Source: REEB48 sp964355085 (GTDB lineage Bacteria > Patescibacteriota > Minisyncoccia > UBA6257 > 02-FULL-45-10c). From it: a stretch of 5,303 nt of DNA. Under the pieces are notes generated by a model. It worked only from the letters and a program-made list of their open reading frames with translations. It was not told the origin of the DNA and searched no databases. This document shows, in pieces, positions 1-5,263 of the stretch (position 1 is the stretch's first letter; the number at the start of each line of letters is the position of its first letter). The stretch spans positions 1 to 5,303 of the forward strand of contig CAYHBW010000035.1 of NCBI GenBank assembly GCA_964355085.1. Direction: 5' to 3'. Both the position numbers and the translations under genes were made by a program.

Positions 1-1197
1 GGTGGCCAAGCCCAGCGCATCCGGGCAAGCGATGACGACCGTTGATACGGCAAATGTCAGGGCGGTCAGAATTCCGGCGCCCGCAATAAAATACCACCCG
101 AAGAATGCGGCCAGCCCAGAACCGATCGCGACCACCACCAAAACTCCGGCGGCCTTGTCAGCCAGTCGCTGTCCCGGCGCTTTTGAATTTTGCGCCGTTT
201 CCACCAATTTTATGATTTGGGCCAAAACCGTTTCCGATCCAACCTGCTTTGCCTGGAATTTTACCGCTCCGTTCTGGTTCACCGAGCCGCCCACAACCTT
301 GTCTCCGGATTTTTTGCTGGCCGGCAATGATTCGCCGGTCACGAGCGATTCGTCTATGGTCGTCTCTCCTTCGATAATGATGCCGTCGACCGGCACCTTG
401 TCGCCGGGCCGTAACACGATCACATCATCGTGGACGATCTCGGCGCTGGGGATTTCTATTTCGCGACCGTCCCGAATGACCGTCGCCTTGGGTGGCACCA
501 AATCAAATAATGCTCGCAACGCCTCGGAAGTGCCGCGCCGGGATTTCATTTCCATCCAATGGCCGAAGAGAACGAAGGTTACGAGAAGCGCCGCGGCCTC
601 GTAAAAGGTCTCACTTTCCGGTCGGATCAACGTCAGAAGCACACTGAAAAGATATGCCGCCAATACGCCGGTAGCGATCAAGACCGCCATATTGAGCTTC
701 TTCGCCTTCAACGAATAGTAAGTGCCGGTTATGAAGATGGAGCCCGTCCAAAAAACAATAGGTGTCGTAAGAATGAGCAAGAGCCAGTTGATCGGAATTG
801 GCGACGGCAATTTTAATCCGAGCACTGCTTCTCCCACCGGTGAATAGAGAAAAATCGGGATTGCGAGGAGGAAAGATATCCAAAATCTGCGGCTCATATC
901 CCTCTCCATTGCCTTCGCAATTTGCGGATTAGTCATCGCCGCTTCGTGGTCGGCGTGGCTCCCCTCGGTTCCGCTCGGGACAGGCATTTTTTGCATATCG
1001 TGCCCCTCGTGGCCATCCATTTTCTTTTCTAGCTTACCCGCCATGGCTTTAGCGGCGGAGGGAATGAGTTCCATGCCACAGGCGGGGCAACGTCCCGGTT
1101 CGCTCTTCCGAACCTGCGGATGCATTGGACAGATATAAATAATTTCGCCGCCCTCTCTCAAATTTTCTTTTTCAGGCGCGTGTTTTTTATTGTTCAT
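1..1197 (-). CDS. P1B-type heavy-metal-transporting ATPase, N-terminal 399 residues (3' end outside window)
   Basis: This is an ATP-driven metal pump of the inner membrane, most likely exporting Cu(I)/Ag(I). Residues 21-46 form a small heavy-metal-binding domain (CPMHP, then CPACGMELIP), the type also found on CusB-like adaptors. A His/Met-bearing linker follows (H63, H66, H81, H84). Four predicted helices lie at about 104-120, 136-157, 168-191 and 198-215, with a CopB-like GHWMEM at 212-217. The actuator domain carries TGES at 287-290. Two more helices follow (about 341-365 and 369-397), the second holding the metal-site motif C391-P392-D393. CPD is neither the CPC of CopA nor the CPH of CopB. 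The frame is open to base 1, so the phosphorylation DKTGT and the nucleotide-binding domain are missing; the family is usually 700-800 residues. The ATG at 1197 follows a duplicated tail of the redoxin gene, with no Shine-Dalgarno. The family call is firm; the metal is inferred. Confidence 0.95.
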   Translation of the reverse strand, partial: MNNKKHAPEKENLREGGEIIYICPMHPQVRKSEPGRCPACGMELIPSAAKAMAGKLEKKMDGHEGHDMQKMPVPSGTEGSHADHEAAMTNPQIAKAMERDMSRRFWISFLLAIPIFLYSPVGEAVLGLKLPSPIPINWLLLILTTPIVFWTGSIFITGTYYSLKAKKLNMAVLIATGVLAAYLFSVLLTLIRPESETFYEAAALLVTFVLFGHWMEMKSRRGTSEALRALFDLVPPKATVIRDGREIEIPSAEIVHDDVIVLRPGDKVPVDGIIIEGETTIDESLVTGESLPASKKSGDKVVGGSVNQNGAVKFQAKQVGSETVLAQIIKLVETAQNSKAPGQRLADKAAGVLVVVAIGSGLAAFFGWYFIAGAGILTALTFAVSTVVIACPDALGLAT

Positions 1198-1199
1198 TT

Positions 1200-1233
1200 T
1201 TAATTTTTACTTAGTTTATTGATTTCTGCGACC
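1200..1233 (-). repeat. 34-bp direct repeat, copy B (duplicated redoxin 3' end)
   Basis: This copy matches 1917-1950 at 33 of 34 positions, with an uninterrupted 30-base identity (1204-1233 = 1921-1950). The one mismatch (1203 versus 1920) is synonymous: AAT versus AAC before the stop. Read on the minus strand it would encode VAEINKLSKN and TAA, exactly the end of the redoxin protein, but it is not joined to a redoxin gene. It fills about half of the 63-base gap between the methyltransferase-like gene and the ATPase, ending 3 bases before the ATPase start codon. Similarity stops abruptly beyond it. Confidence 0.95.
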
Positions 1234-1260
1234 GAACATAATATCTTAGTCATCATTTTA

Positions 1261-1917
1261 TCATGAGTACCGGGCAGTGCCATCTTTTCGCCAGCGTGGG
1301 ATGAAAACGGGCGTATGTTGCGCATAGGCATCCCATTCCCCTCCAAACGTCGCGCGCGACTCTTTTTCTTCACTTCGCGCCAAGCGCACATACATCCATA
1401 CGAGCACCGGGAACATTATGAGAGTAAGTAAGGTGGGCCACTGAAACAGGAATCCGAGCATAATAAGAACAAACCCCGCATACTGCGGATGGCGGATACG
1501 AGCATACAGACCAGTTACTGCAAGCTTATGGTCGCGTTGTGCTTTATAGAGCGCTTTCCAAGCATTAGCCAGAAGCACGAATCCATAGAAGATCAGGATG
1601 TAGCTTACAATGTGGAACGGCCCGAAATGCGGATCACCTCCCCATCCAAGAAAATCTTCGAGGAGATGGCCGGAATTGTGGGTCAATGGGTCAATGCCGG
1701 GCACATTTTTCACCAACCATCCGGATACGAGATAGATGGTCAACGGAAATCCATACATTTCCACAAACAAGGCAACGATAAACGCCGAAAATACGCCGAG
1801 CGACCGCCAATCCCGCGATGTTTTAGGTCGGACAAAACTTGCCGCAAATATAATGAGCCCCAGAGAACTTATGATGACAAGCGGCCAAAGGCCATAGGCA
1901 GGAAATGCTTCATTCAT
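1261..1917 (-). CDS. Isoprenylcysteine carboxyl methyltransferase-like (ICMT/PEMT family) membrane protein, CzcN-like
   Basis: This 218-residue membrane protein belongs to the ICMT/PEMT-type methyltransferase superfamily. Hydrophobic segments lie at about 10-29, 40-66, 101-118 and 146-177. The family core is clear: GLYARIRHPQYAGF (136-149), then a hydrophobic hairpin, then RSEEKE (181-186) and FGGEWDAYAQHTPVFIPRW (191-209). These correspond to the S-adenosylmethionine-binding RHPxYxG and EE...FGxxYxxYxxxTPxFIPR signatures. The middle section has several histidines (H80, H84, H97, H102), which might bind metal. Bacterial members do not act on prenylated proteins and their substrates are mostly unknown. 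CzcN and NccN, encoded in metal-resistance operons, are of this type, which fits the neighbouring ATPase. The start overlaps the redoxin stop by one base (TAATG). The gene lies within a 717-base unit bounded by 34-base direct repeats, suggesting it was inserted between redoxin and ATPase. Family call is strong; function unknown. Confidence 0.88.
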   Translation of the reverse strand: MNEAFPAYGLWPLVIISSLGLIIFAASFVRPKTSRDWRSLGVFSAFIVALFVEMYGFPLTIYLVSGWLVKNVPGIDPLTHNSGHLLEDFLGWGGDPHFGPFHIVSYILIFYGFVLLANAWKALYKAQRDHKLAVTGLYARIRHPQYAGFVLIMLGFLFQWPTLLTLIMFPVLVWMYVRLARSEEKESRATFGGEWDAYAQHTPVFIPRWRKDGTARYS

Positions 1918-1919
1918 TA
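1915..1919 (-). promoter_or_regulatory. TAATG stop/start overlap, likely translational coupling
   Basis: The redoxin gene's TAA (1919-1917) shares one base with the ATG (1917-1915) of the methyltransferase-like gene. There is no evident Shine-Dalgarno just upstream, only an A-rich stretch, so reinitiation by ribosomes finishing the redoxin is the likely way in. Coupling is inferred; the overlap is seen directly. Confidence 0.7.
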
Positions 1920-1950
1920 GTTTTTACTTAGTTTATTGATTTCTGCGACC
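1917..1950 (-). repeat. 34-bp direct repeat, copy A (in-gene 3' end of redoxin)
   Basis: This is the probable original copy: the last ten codons and stop of the redoxin gene, which read naturally as part of that protein. Its partner at 1200-1233 lies 717 bases away in the same orientation. The copies therefore bracket the methyltransferase-like gene and place nearly identical A-rich sequence in front of both that gene and the ATPase. Confidence 0.95.
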
Positions 1951-2549
1951 AATTGATCATCATGGATGCTCATATTCGGGTCATCAAAGATATGCCTGAT
2001 TACCCCCTCTTTATCGATCAGTATGAAAGAATGGCCGGGAAGCGACCCATAATGCATTGAGGACGCGGTTGTGAGCATGCCGAACTGTTTAGATACCGCC
2101 GCATTTTTATCGAAAACGACCGTGGCTTTCGCAAGCTCCGGCATTTGCTCAATCGCCTTTTGCCACTCTCCCGGCGAGTCCACGACCACCGATAAAACAA
2201 CGGTGTCGGTATTGTTGAATCGCTCATCTTTGGCCAGCGCGGCAATTTGGTTCCAACAGGCAGGGTAACACATTAACCCCTCGTTGAAGAAAAGAATGAT
2301 GCTTTTGCCCCGCAATTCGCTCAAGGAATATACTTCCCCATCCCTGTCGGCTAAAGAGAAATCTGGCGACGGTTTATCTATAAATGCATCGAGCGGCACG
2401 GCAGAAACATTTGCGGCTATAGGATGGCCATGCTTATCCACCGCCGGCGCGATGGTTTTATTCCTACTCCCGCCCCAGATCAAAAGGCCTACTGCGGCAA
2501 CGATCACCGCTGCGATAACGACTGTAGAAACGCTTATTTTTTTGTCCAT
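1917..2549 (-). CDS. Membrane-anchored redoxin (thioredoxin-fold, AhpC/TSA-Sco-like) with CxxxC motif
   Basis: This 210-residue protein has an N-terminal anchor (about 7-26) after MDKK, so the body probably lies outside the membrane. HGH at 40-42 may add a metal-binding spot. The thioredoxin-like domain runs from about 58 to 208: P60-x-PDFSL, LSELRGKSIILFF, then C94-YPA-C98-W. The usual peroxiredoxin PxxxTxxC residues are missing (F87 and G91 occupy those places relative to C94). Instead C94-x3-C98 plus H173 in LPGHSFILID resembles the CxxxC and distant histidine of Sco copper chaperones. The C98-to-H173 gap of 75 is shorter than the roughly 86 in Sco proteins. The same slot holds arginine in peroxiredoxins, so a redoxin/peroxidase role is not excluded. 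The upstream CcdA-like protein is a plausible electron donor for its cysteines. ATG 2549 is the first in-frame start, 33 bases after the CcdA-like stop, with no Shine-Dalgarno. Fold is confident; role is inferred. Confidence 0.88.
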   Translation of the reverse strand: MDKKISVSTVVIAAVIVAAVGLLIWGGSRNKTIAPAVDKHGHPIAANVSAVPLDAFIDKPSPDFSLADRDGEVYSLSELRGKSIILFFNEGLMCYPACWNQIAALAKDERFNNTDTVVLSVVVDSPGEWQKAIEQMPELAKATVVFDKNAAVSKQFGMLTTASSMHYGSLPGHSFILIDKEGVIRHIFDDPNMSIHDDQLVAEINKLSKN

Positions 2550-2582
2550 GATTTTTTAAATTATTGATTAATTATCGATTTA

Positions 2583-3461
2583 TCATCGCTTCTCCTCATT
2601 TTTTTCTTTATTGAGTTGGCGAACGACGCGCCAGATGATTCCACTAATAATTAGAACCAGTAAAAGTGCCCATACATATTCAGGAATCGCCTGCACAACG
2701 CCGCTTATCGATTGTAAGACCTTTGTAAGGTAGATATTAATATCTGTTTGATATCCTCCGGCCTGCATAAAAAGCCGGTTGGTAAACGCGAGATAAAGAA
2801 TCAAAACGCCCATGGCAAGGAAAGTGATGCCTGATACCGCCTCGGAAACGGTAATGCTTATTTCCTTGCCGCCCAATCGGTATTGAACTGGCTTATTGAA
2901 AGTTTTTTGAAATTTTTGTTCAAAATTTATCTTATCAAGGAAAAGTGAGATCAAAAATAGGGGCGCAACCATCCCAAAAACATAACTCAAGGTGTAGATG
3001 CCACCCCAGAATACAGAACCAGGAAGAGCGGCAAGGGCGAGCACTCCCGCAAGCACCGGCGCGCAGCAAGTAGTGGCGATTCCCGAAAATATACCAAGCA
3101 CGAACACCGAAGCCGCGTTGTGTTTTTTAAGTGCCGGATGCACCTGAAACGGCAATGAAAAATGCTTACCGATAAGGATGATCGTCCCCAGTACAGCGAG
3201 GAAGATGCCCCCAATGCCGAACACCACGTTATGATACCGGCTGAAGAATTTGCCGAGTGCCGCCGCCCCCAACCCAATCGGGAGAAAGACTGTGAGAATT
3301 CCCAGGAAGAAAATAAAAGTCATCATAAACACCTTGCGGCGCTCGCGGAAGATGGAAGCAAAATACGACGGCAAAAGCACGGTAATGCAACAGGGCGCGA
3401 AAAGGGCGGCCACTCCGGCGATGAATGCCGCTATAATTGATGCGCTTAAAAGCAGTTCCAT
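2583..3461 (-). CDS. CcdA/DsbD-type transmembrane thiol-disulfide transporter with doubled cysteines
   Basis: This 292-residue polytopic protein has helices near 7-30, 44-70, 79-98, 117-146, 150-175, 206-226 and 255-280. CcdA proteins carry electrons from cytoplasmic thioredoxin across the membrane to thiol proteins outside, using one cysteine in helix 1 and one in helix 4. Both sites are recognisable: APCC with downstream LLPSY (22-33), and GIATTCCAP (127-135). In each the cysteine is followed by a second (C24-C25, C132-C133), and the second site lacks the usual TPCxGP. The tail after about 227, with an extra helix and a Lys/Glu-rich end, goes beyond the usual six-helix, roughly 230-residue CcdA. 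The start at 3461 is preferred because it gives a normal first helix and a one-base overlap (TAATG) with the preceding gene. The open frame extends upstream to 3569 but only through the neighbour's coding region. The redoxin directly downstream is the likely partner. A direct metal transport role is an alternative. Confidence 0.88.
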   Translation of the reverse strand: MELLLSASIIAAFIAGVAALFAPCCITVLLPSYFASIFRERRKVFMMTFIFFLGILTVFLPIGLGAAALGKFFSRYHNVVFGIGGIFLAVLGTIILIGKHFSLPFQVHPALKKHNAASVFVLGIFSGIATTCCAPVLAGVLALAALPGSVFWGGIYTLSYVFGMVAPLFLISLFLDKINFEQKFQKTFNKPVQYRLGGKEISITVSEAVSGITFLAMGVLILYLAFTNRLFMQAGGYQTDINIYLTKVLQSISGVVQAIPEYVWALLLVLIISGIIWRVVRQLNKEKNEEKR

Positions 3462-3463
3462 TA
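3459..3463 (-). promoter_or_regulatory. TAATG stop/start overlap, likely translational coupling
   Basis: The DUF2892-like gene's TAA (3463-3461) shares a base with the ATG (3461-3459) of the CcdA-like gene. This decides the start of the CcdA-like gene against an upstream in-frame start at 3569. It is the same arrangement as at 1915-1919. Confidence 0.7.
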
Positions 3464-3661
3464 TTGATTTTTGTTGTCTATGCCGAACAAACGGTGAAGC
3501 CCGCACCAGCCGAGAAAACTCTCGGTAAGCGCAATCCAGCCAACTATAGCAATGAGCCAATTGGCCCATTCAACGTTGAATTGCGGGGCCAGCGGGCTAA
3601 GCCACCATACTGCCAACGCAAACCGCAAAATCCTATCCAGCTTTCCTAAATTTTGGTTCAT
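3461..3661 (-). CDS. DUF2892/YgaP-like small inner-membrane protein
   Basis: This 66-residue protein has two membrane helices (about 11-27 and 33-51). It opens with MNQNLGKLDRILRF and ends GWCGLHRLFGID, matching the DUF2892 pattern (N-terminal NxGxxDRxxR, C-terminal GxCxLYxLxGI). C53 is the conserved cysteine. In E. coli YgaP a similar hairpin is fused to a rhodanese domain, and stand-alone copies often lie near sulfur-transfer and metal-stress genes. The exact role is unknown. The open frame continues upstream to 3820, but that stretch runs across a stem-loop and the 3' end of the preceding gene in another frame, so ATG 3661 is the real start. Spacing before the ATG is A/T-rich, without a Shine-Dalgarno. 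The end overlaps the CcdA-like start by one base. Confidence 0.82.
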   Translation of the reverse strand: MNQNLGKLDRILRFALAVWWLSPLAPQFNVEWANWLIAIVGWIALTESFLGWCGLHRLFGIDNKNQ

Positions 3662-3698
3662 ATGATTTTTATTCAAGATTAAACGAAACTTCTCGACC

Positions 3699-3726
3699 CC
3701 CGCACCAGAACAAAGTTCGGTGCGGG
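3699..3726 (-). other. Strong stem-loop in the 74-base gap after the TRASH-like gene
   Basis: Eight perfect pairs (CCCGCACC with GGTGCGGG) are extended by a one-base bulge and four more pairs (GAAC/GTTC) closing an AAA loop. A weaker outer helix (3684-3687 with 3729-3732) may enlarge it. It starts about ten bases past the stop of the small metal-binding gene. No run of U follows on the minus strand, so it is not a clear intrinsic terminator. An RNA-stability element, attenuator or dispersed intergenic repeat fits as well. It sits in the widest gap of the operon. Confidence 0.6.
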
Positions 3727-3735
3727 ACTTCGCTT

Positions 3736-3909
3736 TTAATGGCAACAGCCACCATGAGATTGATTTGATTGTTCTTTGACTAACTGTTTCCGATATTCCT
3801 CTTTGCAACTTTCTGAACAAAATTTTTTACCGGACTCTTCCGGATAATCCCTGCCTTTTTCGAGCTCCATCTTACAGATTGGGCATTTTTGTTTGAAAAA
3901 ATTAAACAT
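3736..3909 (-). CDS. Mini TRASH/YHS-like metal-binding protein
   Basis: From ATG 3909 this is a 57-residue soluble protein with no membrane segment. Four cysteines form a treble-clef-like unit: CPIC at 9-12, then FCSESCKEEYRK with cysteines at 31 and 35. This matches the TRASH/YHS pattern (C-x(about 19-22)-C-x3-C) used to bind or sense metals, often Cu. It ends in HGGCCH, an additional potential thiol/imidazole site. A role as cytoplasmic metal chaperone, buffer or sensor is inferred; it has no DNA-binding domain. An in-frame TTG at 3918, 3 bases after the preceding stop, would add three residues (60 in total). ATG is chosen as the commoner codon, but neither has a clear Shine-Dalgarno. The gene lies 12 bases behind the CCAH membrane protein and a stem-loop follows it. 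Confidence 0.78.
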   Translation of the reverse strand: MFNFFKQKCPICKMELEKGRDYPEESGKKFCSESCKEEYRKQLVKEQSNQSHGGCCH

Positions 3910-3921
3910 GTTTTTCAATTT

Positions 3922-4380
3922 CTAATTATTTATGGATTGACCTTTAAGGTTAAATTTTGTAATTCGGCGCGCGATGAAAACAATGCCGGCTACATTGAAC
4001 GCGAGACCGAGCCAGAAGAACTCAATCTGATATTGCGCGGCGATTGTCGCAATGCCGGTCGCGCCCAGAATCGGCAGAACGTTCACGAGGTAATGGGCGC
4101 AGCACGAGATCATGGCCGCCGTGGAGGTCGTTCCGGTCACTGCCACGATTTTTCCGGAAGGATCCCGGTGATGGATCAAATATTTGAGGTGGACATAAAG
4201 CCCAAACTGAATGCCGAAACCCAGCGCCAAACTCACGATAAAATACCAGAACTGTCCGAACTGACTTTCCGCAAATTGCCATCCCGAAACGAGAGTGAGA
4301 ACCAGAAAATAGACTGCGAGCAGGATAAAGGTAGCAGCAAGTCCCTTAAGAAATGAGAGAGTGGAAGAATTTGTATTCAT
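3922..4380 (-). CDS. Unknown four-helix membrane protein with CCAH motif
   Basis: I do not recognise a named family for this 152-residue membrane protein. Likely helices are at about 11-32, 44-66, 84-112 and 120-138. Between helices 2 and 3 is a charged loop with HHRDPSG (70-76). Helix 3 begins with a TGTTSTAA stretch (82-89) leading into SCCAHYL: C93, C94 and H96 lie within or at the edge of the membrane. Vicinal cysteines in a helix recall the Hg(II) relay of MerT/MerF, but the size and remaining sequence are not MerT-like as far as I can tell. Metal transfer across or along the membrane is a guess from this motif and the neighbours. The gene starts 4 bases after the preceding stop, so it is almost certainly co-transcribed. 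A GGAG lies about 12 bases before the ATG, too far to be a convincing ribosome site. Confidence 0.82.
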   Translation of the reverse strand: MNTNSSTLSFLKGLAATFILLAVYFLVLTLVSGWQFAESQFGQFWYFIVSLALGFGIQFGLYVHLKYLIHHRDPSGKIVAVTGTTSTAAMISCCAHYLVNVLPILGATGIATIAAQYQIEFFWLGLAFNVAGIVFIARRITKFNLKGQSINN

Positions 4381-4384
4381 TATC

Positions 4385-5263
4385 TTATTGAACTCCGCAG
4401 GACGATCCGTCTTTTTGGGTTGGCTTTAGAGCCTCAACCACTTTTTGATAACCGGCGGCACTCGAAAACTCCACTCCTAAAATATTCTGCGGTGGAACAT
4501 TATTCATATTCACACCCTTCTCGGCTAAATATTGACCGATATTGGCATAATTATCCGAAAACCAAAGTGAATTTGCCAAAAGAGCGCTTCTATACATCGT
4601 CGCTTCATCCGCTCCCTGGCTCGCCATTAATTCAAGAAGTCCCAGCATCGCCATACCGTGATTGCAGTCGGGGAAATACACGGAGTTGCTGCAACAAGGA
4701 CGATAGATATTTTTAGACACCTTTTCCACGAGTGCTTGCTGTTCCGGAGTTAAATTAATGAAATTGTGCTTAGAATAATGATTCATCGCATTACCGACAG
4801 AAAGCGTCCAACCACCAGTCGAAGCAAAATTACCCGCTCCGCCATAACGAGGATCCATCATTGGGCCATTTTCCAAAATTTGATTTTTATTGGAAAGACC
4901 AATTGCCCACAAAAGATTCAATATGATTCCGGCATTCGCTTTAGTGATATTTAAACCGCCATTACCAGTTCCAGAGAGAAGCGATTTTTCTTCAGCATTC
5001 AATCCTCCAGGATAAACTGATTCGAATTTGGCTTGATCAATAACGCCGGCCTTAATCATTTGCGCTCCCAAATCTTCCCATTTCACCGACAGATTTGCTG
5101 TTCTATCGTCCGAATTAAAGGTATTTTGAACTGAATTAGGAACAGGAATGACCGAAACGCCAGCTCGATAAATCAATCCCACGGCAATAATAATTGCCGA
5201 AAGTAAAATACTTACCGGAATCAGATAATCTCTTTTCTTCTCCTCCGACTTATTTTCCTCCAT
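4385..5263 (-). CDS. Unknown membrane-anchored protein with CC-x8-C-x-H cluster
   Basis: This 292-residue protein of unknown function opens the visible operon. A charged N-terminus (1-12) precedes one hydrophobic helix (about 13-32), with no lipobox cysteine, so it is probably a signal anchor with the rest outside the cell membrane. The body is mostly soluble and helical. The stretch 189-204 carries P-C190-C191, eight residues, then C200-N-H202-GMA, a compact candidate metal site. A further cysteine, C289, lies in the C-terminal SSCGVQ tail. H162 and H166 may contribute. I cannot assign it to a named family. A metal-binding or sensing role is inferred from the cluster and neighbours. Start ATG 5263 gives a normal anchor; no Shine-Dalgarno is visible in the 40 bases before it, and that stretch is too short to identify a promoter. 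Base composition is clearly AT-richer than in the ATPase gene. Confidence 0.85.
   Translation of the reverse strand: MEENKSEEKKRDYLIPVSILLSAIIIAVGLIYRAGVSVIPVPNSVQNTFNSDDRTANLSVKWEDLGAQMIKAGVIDQAKFESVYPGGLNAEEKSLLSGTGNGGLNITKANAGIILNLLWAIGLSNKNQILENGPMMDPRYGGAGNFASTGGWTLSVGNAMNHYSKHNFINLTPEQQALVEKVSKNIYRPCCSNSVYFPDCNHGMAMLGLLELMASQGADEATMYRSALLANSLWFSDNYANIGQYLAEKGVNMNNVPPQNILGVEFSSAAGYQKVVEALKPTQKDGSSCGVQ

Noticed and set aside
2..604. 200-residue plus-strand open frame
   Set aside because: It is the antisense of the P1B ATPase, whose motifs (TGES, CPD, heavy-metal-binding domain) are clear on the minus strand. The translation is Ser/Thr/Pro-rich with no recognisable domain.
1200..1391. 63-residue minus-strand open frame ending in VAEINKLSKN, possibly a second redoxin remnant gene
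   Set aside because: Most of it overlaps the methyltransferase-like gene in another frame. Only the last ten codons resemble the redoxin, and these come from the 34-base repeat. It is better described as a duplicated tail than a gene.
1489..1920. 143-residue plus-strand open frame
   Set aside because: It is the antisense of the ICMT-like gene, which carries the RHPQYAG and FIPRW signatures. No domain is seen in the plus-strand translation.
3462..3569. Upstream start of the CcdA-like gene giving 328 residues
   Set aside because: The extra 36 residues lie within the DUF2892-like coding region and do not look like a signal or helix of this family. ATG 3461 gives the expected first helix and a TAATG junction.
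3699..3737. Intrinsic terminator
   Set aside because: The stem is strong but no U-run follows on the minus strand. The short TTTT on the plus-strand side starts 7 bases away and there is no plus-strand gene to terminate.
3662..3820. Upstream extension of the DUF2892-like gene to a 119-residue protein
   Set aside because: The extension crosses a stem-loop and overlaps the TRASH-like gene in another frame. The DUF2892 pattern begins exactly at ATG 3661.
1216..4391. Heptamer TCAATAA upstream of five start codons as a possible translation signal
   Set aside because: It occurs before the starts at 4380, 3461, 2549, 1917 and 1197, but two cases are Gln-stop codons and two belong to the 34-base repeat. 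It also occurs inside genes (2608-2614, 2893-2899, and on the plus strand at 5037-5043).
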